From contig JAFLJS010000051.1 in the NCBI GenBank assembly GCA_022712895.1, forward strand, positions 101,927-165,926: a stretch of 64,000 nt of DNA. The letters run 5' to 3'. The notes under the pieces are model-generated. The model searched no databases and was not told where the DNA came from. It saw only the letters and a program-made list of their open reading frames with translations. The translations under genes were made by a program, and so were the position numbers. The stretch's first letter is position 1. Every line of letters starts with the position of its first letter. The DNA comes from Desulfocapsa sp. (GTDB lineage Bacteria > Desulfobacterota > Desulfobulbia > Desulfobulbales > Desulfocapsaceae). Shown here one piece after another: positions 54,399-62,385 of this stretch.

Positions 54399-55481
54399 AT
54401 GCAACAGGATTTCTCCCTTAAGGCGTATAACTACACACTACCAGCAGAAAACATTGCCCAGCATCCGGCTGATGCCCGGGAAAATTCTCGACTGCTCATA
54501 TTAAATCGACAAACTGATCAGCAAAAGCATGGTACTTTCCATGACATCCTTGAGCTCTTTCAACCCGGGGATTTACTGGTGGTTAATAACACAAAAGTCT
54601 TTCCGGCAAGACTCCATGGCAACAAGGAAAGCGGAGGCAAGGTTGAGGTATTTCTGCTCGCCTACCCTGTTGAGCAAACAAACCAGGATGGCACAGAAAA
54701 AACGGCAGAAGCCACCTGCCTTATCAAAAGCTCCAAACGTCCAAAGGTCGGTTCGACACTCCAACTCGGGCCTGAACTAAAAGCACGCATTCTTGAATTG
54801 CTGGCAGATGGAAAAGTGCAAGTTGAACTACACTACAAAGCATCACACGATCTCGCAACAATCCTTACCACTCATGGCCAGGTGCCTCTACCTCCTTACA
54901 TCACCCGTAAAGAAGGAAGTACGGAAGAGGATCGTAAACGTTACCAGACAGTATATGCAAAAGAGCCGGGAGCAGTAGCTGCCCCCACGGCGGGGCTCCA
55001 TTTTTCAGAAGAGCTGCTGGCCGCGATTCAGACAAAAGGAGTGCAAAGCACCCAGATAACACTCCATGTCGGACATGGCACCTTCGCCCCCGTCCGCTGT
55101 GAAGATATTCGTGAACACCAGATTCATGAGGAATATATTTCCGTTTCCCAGGAAAGTGCAGACAAAATCAACACTGTCCGTAAAAATGGCGGCAAGATCT
55201 GGGCGGTCGGCACCACAACCGTTCGCACCATTGAGTTTATGGCCGATGCAAAGGGAGAAATTCAAGCTGGTAATGGCTGGTGCAATCTGTATATTCTGCC
55301 CGGTTACTCTTTTAAAACCGTCGACAATCTTATCACCAACTTTCATCTTCCCGAATCTTCCCTGCTCTTTCTGGTTTCAGCGCTCTATGGACGAGAGGCG
55401 TTAATGAGCACCTACCAACAGGCAATAACAGAGGGATACCGCTTTTATTCCTACGGAGATGCCATGGTTATCTACTCGTAA
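54399..55481 (+). CDS. queA: S-adenosylmethionine:tRNA ribosyltransferase-isomerase
   Basis: 360 residues. Builds the cyclopentane ring of queuosine on tRNA. Typical segments: 'YTLPAENIAQHPADARENSR', 'DLLVVNNTKVFPARLHG', 'VEVFLL', 'GAVAAPTAGLHFSEELL', 'VGHGTFAPVR' and 'VRTIEFMA', then 'NLITNFHLPESSLLFLVSALYG'. A 14-residue insertion ('PVEQTNQDGTEKTAEA') lies between the 'VFLL' strand and the following 'CLIKSSKRPKVG'. Full length. Confidence 0.96.
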   Translation: MQQDFSLKAYNYTLPAENIAQHPADARENSRLLILNRQTDQQKHGTFHDILELFQPGDLLVVNNTKVFPARLHGNKESGGKVEVFLLAYPVEQTNQDGTEKTAEATCLIKSSKRPKVGSTLQLGPELKARILELLADGKVQVELHYKASHDLATILTTHGQVPLPPYITRKEGSTEEDRKRYQTVYAKEPGAVAAPTAGLHFSEELLAAIQTKGVQSTQITLHVGHGTFAPVRCEDIREHQIHEEYISVSQESADKINTVRKNGGKIWAVGTTTVRTIEFMADAKGEIQAGNGWCNLYILPGYSFKTVDNLITNFHLPESSLLFLVSALYGREALMSTYQQAITEGYRFYSYGDAMVIYS

Positions 55482-55934
55482 TTTCTTATTTATTTCAAAT
55501 ATATTATTGTTAATAGGAACATTTACAGGAGACTGCCCCATAAGTTCATGTCTATACCAGGCATACACGAACCGCGTTCATTAGGTCTCAAAAGGGAGCA
55601 GATGGATCAGGCAAAACTCTTTACACTTTCCGAAGGGATACTACGGCCTGAGGTAAGTTACTTGATCTCCACAATACGGAGGAAGGATATCACCATCGGG
55701 ACCAAACAAATTGATCCCTACAACTTGATACAAATAAGCAATAAAGGTTTTTCCCCCAAATTTTCGGTAATAATTCCAATGCTGGGATAGGTTACCGGTT
55801 TCCCGTGCCATACCTTCCCTATTGTCAGAATGTGTAAGAAAATTGTAAACTACCACAAGCTAAAGTCGTACTGCCTGGGGACTGCTGAACACCTCTACTG
55901 GTACTTTCTCATGACGGACAACTTCCTAAAAGAA
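55482..55934. other. 453-bp gap without a recognisable gene
   Basis: Holds two opposed ORFs of about 70-80 codons (55548-55790 plus, 55641-55856 minus). The minus one ('KTFIAYLYQVVGINLFGPDG') reads more like a protein fragment but has no clear start or family. I cannot support a gene. The region may be a decayed insertion at the start of the accessory zone. Confidence 0.4.
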
Positions 55935-56534
55935 CTAACCCTTGGGGAAGTTGGCAATATTAGGTTTAATGGATCGGCCAAGCCAATCAATGCATTTTCC
56001 AACATGACGCATGTTCGCTAAGCCCTCCTTATCTTCACTCACCTCTCCCTTGTTCAGGCCATAGCCCATATTCCAGTAGGTTGAACCGGGAAGGATCATC
56101 CTCGACATTTGAAACATGTGGTTAATCGTATCATAGACATGAGTGGCACCACCGCGTCTAACTGCCACAACTGCAGCCCCTATTTTACCGGAAAAAGCAT
56201 GATTATTAGCATAAGCAACATAGCCAGCCCTTTCAATCAATGCCTTTAAATCTGCAGATACAGCTGCAAAATAGGTTGGTGAGCCCAGAATCATAGCATC
56301 AGCCCGTAACATTTTTGCAAAGATGTCGTTAAATTTATCCTTCTTCACTGCGCATTCGTTGTCCTTATTTTCAAAACACTTCTCGCAAGCAATACAACCG
56401 CGAATCGCTGTTCCACCAACCTTGACAAGCTCTGTTTCCCAGCCGGATTCATGTAGTTCTCCGAGTACTTCTTTAAGGAGCAATTCTGTATTTCCGCCTT
56501 TCCTTGGACTTCCGTTGATGGCTATTGCGTACAT
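55935..56534 (-). CDS. Iron-sulfur flavoprotein / NADPH-FMN reductase family
   Basis: 199 residues, flavodoxin-like fold. 'INGSPRKGGNTELLLKEVL' binds the FMN phosphate, and 'GCIACEKCFENKDNECAVKKD' supplies four cysteines in the Isf-type compact pattern (CX2CX2CX7C), binding one [4Fe-4S] cluster next to FMN. 'ILGSPTYFAAVSADLKALIERAG' completes the flavin site. Isf proteins are electron carriers or quinone/oxygen reductases in anaerobes. It has GGAGG before the ATG ('ATCAGGAGGTCACT'). Confidence 0.9.
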   Translation of the reverse strand: MYAIAINGSPRKGGNTELLLKEVLGELHESGWETELVKVGGTAIRGCIACEKCFENKDNECAVKKDKFNDIFAKMLRADAMILGSPTYFAAVSADLKALIERAGYVAYANNHAFSGKIGAAVVAVRRGGATHVYDTINHMFQMSRMILPGSTYWNMGYGLNKGEVSEDKEGLANMRHVGKCIDWLGRSIKPNIANFPKG

Positions 56535-56719
56535 AGTGACCTCCTGATTTGGGATTTGTTAGCCGAACCTTGAAAACAATTACAACTAGAAACTAAGGGA
56601 ATTCATGTGAATAATAGCTACTATCCTCACAATTCTGTCAGCAAATGAGGAATAATTCCAGCCTTTTGATCTACCTGTCGCCCTTACGTTTGTTGCCAAT
56701 CCTGCTAGATGCAATACGC

Positions 56720-58039
56720 TTAAATATTCAGTCGTAAATTACTACCGATCAATTCGAGCAATGAGTGCGGGACACTGTGTTCAGCGGCTAAGTCATTCCA
56801 ACTTGAGACATGCTCTGTAGTCTCCTCAATTATCCGATCAATTTTTTGTTTGTTGAATATGGGGCTTAATTTCTCAAAGCTATAAAAATCTTCTCGTGTA
56901 AAATTATCTCGCTTATTATTGAGCTTCATCCAATGACTATTTACCCAGGGGCTTCCTGGCTTATAGCTGTAGGCTAAATCGTAAGCAGGAGTTAATTGCC
57001 ATTGATGTCGATCATCAAGCATAAATCCAAAGTTCTTAGAATGATCGTCATGATTACGCGCAACGACATTAAAAACCATGCGTTTAAATATCTGTATTGC
57101 ATCATCAGGGCCTAATTTAAGCTCTCTTGCAATTGCGAACAGTTCGGCATAAGAGTACGAACCTACCTTTTTGTAGCTGATGTGCGCCAGACCATTTAAT
57201 GTTTGCACATGCCGCTTTTCATTGCCATCTCGATCAAAACGCTGGGTAATGAAATGGCGCCTATCGCCTTCATTTAGTAAGCGACAAGGCATCATATCTA
57301 TCCCACATGCTTTCGCCATAAGATGATAAACATACTCCATTGCTCCATACCCCATCGGATCGCCAAAGGTTTCTTTATCTTTGTTATGTTCGCTGACGCC
57401 ATCAAATTTCATTAAAAAATGAGTAAACCCTTCAGGTGCATCTGTTTGCCCGGATCGTACTTGGGTGAAATCATCATTAAACGCGAGTACCGCTTTTGGT
57501 CTGGCACCACCAGCACTCACACCTACAGACAACAATGCCATCATTGCCTCTTTGTCTTCCTGCCCCTGTGCGCCAAGGGCTATCCTGAATTGTTCTCGTT
57601 TATCTAAGATTTCCTGGGCAATAAAAACTAAAGATTGAATTTCAATATGTTGAGAAGCGTTTAAGTTTTTTCTTTGGATAGCAGGATGATATGTTAATGC
57701 ACCCATGCCGCGCTTTCCTGTATATTGAAGGCGCTGTATTGGTGTGATATCAGCTGTCGACTTACCTTGACCGGCTATCCAGGCATTCAATACAGCATTA
57801 CCAAAATCATCAGGCAACGAGTCCGCTATCATCCCAGGCAATCCTTTGAAGGCAACATTATCAACTTCTGGAAATGAGTATATCTTTCGGGATAAAGGCA
57901 TCTTTATAGGTGCTAATTCAATGCCTGTTTTGATAAAGCGAGGGTCAAATTCAAATGCGCCTATACCTGTTGTGCTATTGAAACTGACAGCGCCAACATC
58001 ATGCTCTTTATATTTTACAGTAACAACGTCCTTTACCAT
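56720..58039 (-). CDS. hipA: HipA-type Ser/Thr kinase toxin
   Basis: 439 residues, the family length. N-terminal HipA domain, then the kinase core: 'GGARPKAVLAFNDD' (ATP loop), 'GFTHFLMKFDGVSEH', 'HFITQRFDRDGNEKRHVQTL', the catalytic 'VARNHDDHSKNFGFML' and the metal-binding 'LTPAYDLAYSY'. HipA toxins phosphorylate aminoacyl-tRNA synthetases or other targets and cause dormancy. It overlaps the antitoxin gene by 7 bp and follows it on the minus strand. Immediately left of the integron-like array; whether it was ever a cassette is unclear. Confidence 0.9.
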   Translation of the reverse strand: MVKDVVTVKYKEHDVGAVSFNSTTGIGAFEFDPRFIKTGIELAPIKMPLSRKIYSFPEVDNVAFKGLPGMIADSLPDDFGNAVLNAWIAGQGKSTADITPIQRLQYTGKRGMGALTYHPAIQRKNLNASQHIEIQSLVFIAQEILDKREQFRIALGAQGQEDKEAMMALLSVGVSAGGARPKAVLAFNDDFTQVRSGQTDAPEGFTHFLMKFDGVSEHNKDKETFGDPMGYGAMEYVYHLMAKACGIDMMPCRLLNEGDRRHFITQRFDRDGNEKRHVQTLNGLAHISYKKVGSYSYAELFAIARELKLGPDDAIQIFKRMVFNVVARNHDDHSKNFGFMLDDRHQWQLTPAYDLAYSYKPGSPWVNSHWMKLNNKRDNFTREDFYSFEKLSPIFNKQKIDRIIEETTEHVSSWNDLAAEHSVPHSLLELIGSNLRLNI

Positions 58040-58371
58040 GAGGGCTTACCCTCTTTGAGCCGAGTTTTTCTGCTCTTAGATTTTGATGCTCGTTGCCGTT
58101 TTTGGCCTTTGAGTTTCGCCAACTGTATGGGGGATATTTCTTGTACAGGGAGAAACATATTCAGTTGGTCTGCCATATCCATGGCGGATAAAATAGCGAC
58201 GAAATTCTCCATCTGAACTTTTCCCTTTTCAGCATTAAGAATAGTCCTTCTGTTTAGACCTGCTCGTGATGCCACTTCAGCCTGAGTTAAATCAGCATTT
58301 AACCTGGCCTGCTTCAATCTATTTCCTAATTCTTCTGCTATCGCGGCTGGAGACATGTTTCCAAGCATCAT
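58033..58371 (-). CDS. hipB: HipB-type HTH antitoxin
   Basis: The track ORF starts at 58482, upstream of the likely promoter (58432-58459), so that start cannot be right. ATG 58371 (with AGG seven bases upstream) gives 112 residues; ATG 58392 is the alternative. An XRE helix-turn-helix is clear: 'NRLKQARLNADLTQAEVASRAGLNRRTILNAEKG'. The C-terminal tail is strongly basic ('KGQKRQRASKSKSRKTR'). It should neutralise HipA and repress the operon. Confidence 0.85.
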   Translation of the reverse strand: MMLGNMSPAAIAEELGNRLKQARLNADLTQAEVASRAGLNRRTILNAEKGKVQMENFVAILSAMDMADQLNMFLPVQEISPIQLAKLKGQKRQRASKSKSRKTRLKEGKPSW

Positions 58372-58431
58372 AATGTTACCTATTCCGTACATTACACATG
58401 TTTTATTGAGACAAGGTGTATTTCTAGTTAC

Positions 58432-58459
58432 ATTGTAGCTAAAATAATAAAAAAAACAA
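58432..58459 (-). promoter_or_regulatory. Sigma-70-like promoter of hipBA
   Basis: On the minus strand TTGTTT (58459-58454) and TACAAT (58437-58432) with a 16-base spacer, 61 bases before the preferred hipB ATG. Confidence 0.5.
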
Positions 58460-58559
58460 TTACTTTCGATTAAAATACCCAAACAGTGACATTAAACGCA
58501 ACACACCCGGTTAATGTGTACAATGATACGCCTTACGGAGGACATCTGTAAGATAGTAT

Positions 58560-59218
58560 AGAAAAAGTGGACACAAAACTAATAGCGGAGGTGTTCCATT
58601 CACCAGTACCGTAGTCTGCCAGTCCCTTAATAGCAGAAAGATAGGTTTCTTTTGTGGCTGGAGTAAATCACTGCCAATGCACGTAGTTTGTAAATTTTGT
58701 GCGGGATTTGGAACCTATAATAAATAGAAGTGGATAACCTGCTACCTTTAACAGCCCCCAAGGGACTAATTTCTGGCGTAGCAAATGGCAAAAAACGAGT
58801 CGAACACATTCATCGTTGTTCAAATCTAAAGTGGCCTTGGCAGCGATGGCTGGCGATAAGACGCTTGCAGAGTTAGCGCAACAGTTTGAAGTACATCCAA
58901 ACCAGATTACAAGCTGGAAGCAACAACTCAGTAAAGAAGCAGCAGAAGTGTTTGGTAAGGATACCGCAACAGAACTGCTTGTTGACTTGAAAAGATTACA
59001 TGCCAAAATTGGTGAACTGCATCTGGAATATCCGTTTTTGGGAGCCCGAATGCTGCGTGACCAGCTTAATCAAAAAGGATTTGTTGTCGATCGCAAGCAT
59101 TTCAGTACATTGAGGAAACGTCTGGGGTATTGAGGCACTTTACAAAAAGTCAAACACCAATAAGAAACATCCTGGTCACAAGATTTATCCCTACTTGTTA
59201 AAGAATCTGGTGATTGAA
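58560..59218 (+). mobile_element. IS3-family insertion sequence remnant
   Basis: A decayed IS3-type element. The left part near 58560 has 'AGAAAAAGTGGACACAAAAC', similar to IS3-type termini. The reading frame 58785-59133 carries OrfA ('FKSKVALAAMAGDKTLAELA' and 'VHPNQITSWKQQLSKEAAEVFG') joined after only a few residues to the HTH_21 part of OrfB ('HLEYPFLGARMLRDQLNQKG'), so most of the OrfA end and the OrfB start are deleted. A stop at 'RLGY' interrupts it; one frame over it continues 'GIEALYKKSNTNKKHPGHKI'. The DDE catalytic core is gone. The right break at about 59218 cuts directly into attC-like site 1. Confidence 0.8.
58785..59218 (+). pseudogene. Broken IS3 OrfAB transposase
   Basis: See the element entry: deletion fusion of OrfA and the N-terminus of OrfB, one frameshift near 59132, no catalytic DDE residues. 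ATG 58785 is the likely ancestral OrfA start, itself out of frame with the 'FKSKVALAA' part. Confidence 0.75.
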
Positions 59219-59324
59219 TTACCGACCAACGCAATACGAAGATAGAAACTTAAGACCAACTGGAAACTTGGCCTAAAAATAGGCGTGCTTGTTTTCCAGT
59301 GTATACAATTATTATATGATTTTC
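59219..59324 (-). repeat. attC-like site 1, truncated by the IS remnant
   Basis: Reading the minus strand from the vapC end: 'GTATACACTGGAAAACAAGC', then 'GGCCAAGTTTCCAGTTGGTC' and 'CGTTGGTCGGTAA', where it stops at the IS junction. The complete site 3 continues from the same point with 'ACCCGCTTGTTTCCAGTG'. So the distal arm and R' core have been lost. Confidence 0.6.
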
Positions 59325-59374
59325 GGATATCATTTTAGTATGATAACGTATTTTTTCTAAATTTCTTTATACAA

Positions 59375-59767
59375 CTAATACCAATCTTCAATTTTCAAAC
59401 TTTTTATTCTTTTAAATTCTTTTGTGTTATGAGTAACTAGTGTTGCGTTGTTACTTAATGCTGTACCTGCAATCAGTATATCATAAGAGCCGATCGGGGT
59501 ACCTTTACTTTCGAGGTTAGCTCTTATTGTCGCAGCTACTTTAGCTTCTTGTGCACCAAATGAAGAAATATTGACTCTTGATATAAGTGCCTCTAACTGA
59601 ATTGTTCTTTTCTTAGGTTTTGTTGATTTTGCAATACCAACTTCAAGTTCATATAGTACGATTGATGGAATGAGTATATCTTGGGGAGCCTTTGATAATA
59701 GGATGTTGGCAACATCACCTATACCTTTGAAGAAGCAAATCAGCGTATTGGTGTCAAGGAGATACAA
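59375..59767 (-). CDS. vapC: VapC-type PIN-domain ribonuclease toxin
   Basis: 130 residues, PIN fold. Acidic metal ligands: 'YLLDTNTLICFFKG' (Asp), 'PSIVLYELEVGIAKS' (Glu), 'SYDILIAGTALSNNATLVTHNTKEF' in essence (Asp, then T-x-N-x-x-E/D-F). VapC toxins cut tRNA or rRNA. The start is TTG, three bases after the antitoxin stop. The gene belongs to the first (most distal) cassette of the array; its attC-like site lies 50 bp downstream. Confidence 0.9.
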   Translation of the reverse strand: MYLLDTNTLICFFKGIGDVANILLSKAPQDILIPSIVLYELEVGIAKSTKPKKRTIQLEALISRVNISSFGAQEAKVAATIRANLESKGTPIGSYDILIAGTALSNNATLVTHNTKEFKRIKSLKIEDWY

Positions 59768-59769
59768 TT

Positions 59770-60003
59770 TTAAAGTACCTCACGATTGCTATCAACTGCT
59801 TGGGTGGAACGAATTTCTTTCAAAGTGGGAAAATCCTCTTTCCAGCTACCTGCCAAATCAACAACATCTTGTGGCCATTCTGTTGATATATTATCCTTAA
59901 TTATTTTTGCAATCCATTTACTAACAGATAGGTGGCTTGTTTTTGCCGCTGTTTTCATTTTATTTTCAATCTCATTATCGAGATATATCGTTACTTGCCC
60001 CAT
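59770..60003 (-). CDS. vapB: Ribbon-helix-helix antitoxin of the VapC pair
   Basis: 77 residues. 'MGQVTIYLDNEIENKMKTAAK' followed by 'LSVSKWIAKIIKDN' is a CopG/Arc-type ribbon-helix-helix domain; the C-terminal part would bind the toxin. The ATG has GAGGTG upstream, and a good promoter is at 60050-60078, so the cassette carries its own expression signals. Confidence 0.85.
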   Translation of the reverse strand: MGQVTIYLDNEIENKMKTAAKTSHLSVSKWIAKIIKDNISTEWPQDVVDLAGSWKEDFPTLKEIRSTQAVDSNREVL

Positions 60004-60049
60004 AATTTCACCTCACTGTAGAATACAAGCTAGCATAAATATATGTGCA

Positions 60050-60078
60050 AGTATAATTATACCGTAAGTGGTTGTCAA
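60050..60078 (-). promoter_or_regulatory. Promoter of the vapBC cassette
   Basis: TTGACA (60078-60073) and TATACT (60055-60050) on the minus strand with a 17-base spacer, overlapping the palindrome GTATAATTATAC that may be an autoregulatory operator. Confidence 0.75.
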
Positions 60079-60141
60079 GGAGGTTAGTCCTAAGATGAAT
60101 TACTGGTTGGAACACTTACATTTATTAATGGATTTCCACAC

Positions 60142-60262
60142 ATATAACGGTTTGCATCACCTGCCGGCCATGGAATGACCGTGAACTTTAAGCGTAGCAC
60201 AATGCTTGATGAACAACCAAAAATCGCTCGTGTGAGCCGGTCAGAGTGTATGCGTTTGTCCA
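60142..60262 (-). repeat. attC-like site 2
   Basis: 121 bp between the HigA-type cassette and vapBC. On the minus strand: 'GACAAACGCATACACTCTGA' with CCGGC, and at the other end GCCGGCAGGTGATGCAAACC then GTTATATG, the two ends being imperfectly complementary (GCAT, CCGGC arms). The spacing and end motifs agree with sites 3-5. Confidence 0.65.
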
Positions 60263-60356
60263 GCGTCTTTTGCCGTTTCCTTTTTTGAGGTTATGAAACA
60301 TTTGTGTAACAAAGCTGATTGTAATTATTTAAACAGGTTACGAGATTAGAGAAATA

Positions 60357-60647
60357 CTACATTAACCCTGGCAAACCTTTCTGGTCAGCAAGATTCAGCA
60401 ACTTCTGGCAGGCACCACTAGGGTTTTTCGCTCCAATTTCCCATTGTCTGATTGTGGATGGGCTAATATTCAGAAATCTGGCAAAAGCTGCCTGACTGAG
60501 TTTCAACCGCTTTCTCAGTTTGGCGATATGGGCAGCATCATATGCTTTAACCTCAGGAATACAAAGGCTTTCAATATTTTTCATTGTCACATCACCTACC
60601 AGTCCGATATTATGCAGATCTGTGACCGTCTCTTTTACTGAATCCAT
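60357..60647 (-). CDS. HigA-type XRE antitoxin
   Basis: The track start at 60668 is a non-ATG inside the toxin remnant; ATG 60647 gives 96 residues with the full-length family N-terminus ('MDSVKETVTDLHNIGLVGDV'). The helix-turn-helix is 'IAKLRKRLKLSQAAFARFLNISPSTIRQWEIGAKNPSG', the pattern of HigA antitoxins paired with RelE-type toxins. Its toxin is broken (next entry). The antitoxin alone may persist as a regulator or as an anti-addiction factor. Confidence 0.85.
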   Translation of the reverse strand: MDSVKETVTDLHNIGLVGDVTMKNIESLCIPEVKAYDAAHIAKLRKRLKLSQAAFARFLNISPSTIRQWEIGAKNPSGACQKLLNLADQKGLPGLM

Positions 60648-60756
60648 GCAAATAAACAGCACGATCACTTTGCTTAAAACAGATCATGGTACGAAAACTG
60701 CCTCTTTTTCCTTTACCTGATTTGGCAACACGCTTCTTGAATACAAGATCAACCAT
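60610..60756 (-). pseudogene. RelE/HigB-type toxin remnant
   Basis: 48 codons from ATG 60756: 'MVDLVFKKRVAKSGKGKRGS' then 'FRTMICFKQSDRAVYLHGFSKRD'. This is the middle of the RelE-superfamily toxin that precedes HigA-type antitoxins (normally 'KRVARPGQGKSGGYRT' ... 'GFAK'). About 30-40 N-terminal residues and the C-terminal third are missing, and it runs out of frame into the antitoxin start. Almost certainly inactive. Confidence 0.7.
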
Positions 60757-60810
60757 TTAAAAGAAACTGTGAATAAAATTATTGAGGATAACCTTATTGA
60801 TATTTTACCT

Positions 60811-60941
60811 GCCGAACGTCCTCTCTCACTGGAAACAAGCGGGTTTACCGACCAACGTGATACGAAGATGAAAACTAGATTTAACTGGAAACTTGGCCTG
60901 AAAACCGCTCTGCTTGTTTTCCAGTGAATACATTTGTTATC
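60811..60941 (-). repeat. attC-like site 3
   Basis: 131 bp after hicB. Minus strand: 'GATAACAAATGTATTCACTG' (R''-like TAAC) then GAAAACAAGC; other end GCTTGTTTCCAGTG ... GACGTTCGGC (R'-like GTTCGGC). CACTGGAAA/TTTCCAGTG arms are perfectly complementary. A central part 'GCCAAGTTTCCAGTT' is shared with site 1. Confidence 0.7.
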
Positions 60942-60996
60942 TTTTGATTCGTTTGTTATGGACTAACTACAGCAAGATGGGCGTGTTCCGAAAATG

Positions 60997-61332
60997 TTAA
61001 TGAGCCTGACTGGCCTTATCTAAAACTCCCGCTGCCCATTGGTTAATGCTTTTTCCATTGGCCTCAGCAGCAGAAGCTACAGCGGCGTGAATTTCTGCAG
61101 GAACTCTTAACATAAGATTACCAGAATATGGTTTGTTTGGTTTTTGTCCAAGCTCCTTACAAGCAGCTAAATAATTGTCAATTGCTTCATGAAAAGCTGT
61201 TTCAAGCTCTGTTACCGATTCACCATGGAAACCGATAACGTCACGAATGCCAATTATACGTCCGACAAAAATATGATCCTCGGCGTCAAATTCAACATTT
61301 GCGAAATAGCCATTATAATTTATCCCATTCAT
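60997..61332 (-). CDS. hicB: HicB antitoxin
   Basis: 111 residues. N-terminal HicB partial RNase-H-like fold ('YFANVEFDAEDHIFVGRIIGI' and 'GFHGESVTELETAFHEAIDNYLAACKELGQKP' in essence) and a C-terminal Arc-type ribbon-helix-helix ('NLMLRVPAEIHAAVASAAEANGKSINQW'). Overlaps hicA by four bases (ATGA). Toxin-first order is normal for hicAB. Confidence 0.92.
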   Translation of the reverse strand: MNGINYNGYFANVEFDAEDHIFVGRIIGIRDVIGFHGESVTELETAFHEAIDNYLAACKELGQKPNKPYSGNLMLRVPAEIHAAVASAAEANGKSINQWAAGVLDKASQAH

Positions 61333-61583
61333 GGTGTCTCTCCTAGTTTCGTAAGGAATTCACGGGCAGTTTTGATGCGATACCTTAAAGCTGCTTTAGC
61401 AGAGTGTGGCCTATGAAAATACGCCCGAATACCATTTTTTTCAAAAGTAACACTTGAACCTGCCCCTTCAATCGTGCGGCAACCGATAGCACCTAGAAGA
61501 GATTCAATTTTACTCCATTCCATATTTCCATTCACAGGCTCGGTAAAAATGACTGTAAGTATTTTACGATGCTTTGCCTTCAT
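61329..61583 (-). CDS. hicA: HicA mRNA interferase toxin
   Basis: 84 residues with a double-stranded-RNA-binding-like fold. 'KIESLLGAIGCRTIEGAGSS' and 'VTFEKNGIRAYFHRPH' carry the usual GS and catalytic-His-type region; 'IKTAREFLTKLGETP' ends the chain. It cleaves mRNA. The promoter's -10 box lies only seven bases from the ATG, so the transcript may be leaderless. Confidence 0.88.
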   Translation of the reverse strand: MKAKHRKILTVIFTEPVNGNMEWSKIESLLGAIGCRTIEGAGSSVTFEKNGIRAYFHRPHSAKAALRYRIKTAREFLTKLGETP

Positions 61584-61589
61584 ATGGAT

Positions 61590-61618
61590 ATGATAACAAT
61601 GAAGGACGACGAGTGCAA
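61590..61618 (-). promoter_or_regulatory. Promoter of the hicAB cassette
   Basis: TTGCAC (61618-61613) and TATCAT (61595-61590) on the minus strand, 17-base spacer. Transcription would begin at or within a few bases of the hicA ATG. Confidence 0.65.
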
Positions 61619-61656
61619 GCGAAACATGATTGCACGTGGATTGTTTGTTCTGGGAA

Positions 61657-61783
61657 GATAACGGCCGGTATCACTGGAAACAAGCGGGATTACTTGCCAA
61701 GGTTATTCACAGCTGTGAGCTCGGGTAACCGATGAAGGTTATATGAAAAACTGCGCTGCTTGTTTTCCAGTGAATACCTTTGT
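61657..61783 (-). repeat. attC-like site 4, interrupted by group II intron 1
   Basis: About 127 bp on the left of the intron. Minus strand: 'ACAAAGGTATTCACTGGAAA' with ACAAGC at the R'' end, 'CCCGCTTGTTTCCAGTG' and 'CCGGCCGTTATC' at the R' end. Joining the two sides of the intron restores GAAACAAAGGTATTCACTGG-type sequence, comparable to site 3. Confidence 0.68.
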
Positions 61784-61921
61784 GTACGCCCGGCATGGGC
61801 GTGAACTCATGGGGGTAAAGTCCCCTGTAAATGTTCCATGTAACGTTGTGAAACGTACCATAAATTACTAGCCGATGGCAAGGGCGTTACCGTGAGGTAG
61901 AGTCTGAAGGAAGCCTAAGTG

Positions 61922-61948
61922 CAGGTAAGCGAGGTACGAGACTCCGAA
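61922..61948 (+). repeat. 27-bp intron repeat, copy a
   Basis: CAGGTAAGCGAGGTACGAGA then CTCCGAA. In intron copy 2 the equivalent place reads only 'AAGTGCAAAGATG', so the repeat is an insertion of about 23 bp here. Confidence 0.85.
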
Positions 61949-62071
61949 GATATGAGGCGGAGTTTATCCCGGGTAGTTTCGGGGAACAGAAATATCATAT
62001 AAGGCCGAGTCTCTGGGTAAGTCAGCACAACATGATTAGGCCCAGGAACAGGAGATACGGTAAATGATACG

Positions 62072-62098
62072 TTCGGAGTCTCGTCCCTCGCTTACCTG
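62072..62098 (-). repeat. 27-bp intron repeat, copy b (inverted)
   Basis: Reverse complement of the unit, one base different from copy a. It is present at the same place in intron copy 2 (63780-63805). Confidence 0.85.
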
Positions 62099-62244
62099 CA
62101 TATCGGAAGTTCACGTCATTTTCCGGGGAGATCTGTATTCCATGCGGTATAAAATTATTTCCAGTGAAATCACCGGTGGGGTTCCGGTACACAAATATCC
62201 CGGTACAGACAGGGAATGTCCTGGCCTTTCCGTAAGATACGAAA

Positions 62245-62271
62245 CAGGTAAGCGAGGGACGGGACTCCGAA
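62245..62271 (+). repeat. 27-bp intron repeat, copy c
   Basis: Direct orientation, two bases different from copy a. Intron copy 2 lacks it at the equivalent place ('GATACGAAGAAAAGAAGACA'). Confidence 0.85.
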
Positions 62272-62358
62272 GAAGGCAGACAGGAAATAAGGATGTACAG
62301 CGCCACGCTGAGTAATTGGAATGGTGAGAATACAGAAGTCAGCAGAGGCCATAGTAGC

Positions 62359-62385
62359 CAGGTAAGCGAGGAACGAGACTCCGAA
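62359..62385 (+). repeat. 27-bp intron repeat, copy d
   Basis: Direct orientation, one base different from copy a. The equivalent place of intron copy 2 lies beyond the window. Confidence 0.85.

Noticed and set aside
56580-56719. An attC-like site downstream of hipA
   Set aside because: No pair of complementary arms or core-like ends was found, so hipBA is not claimed as a cassette.
61922-62385. The 27-bp repeats as a CRISPR array
   Set aside because: Spacing is irregular (gaps of about 87-146 bp), one copy is inverted, no leader or cas gene is nearby, and the intervening DNA is intron sequence shared with the other intron copy.
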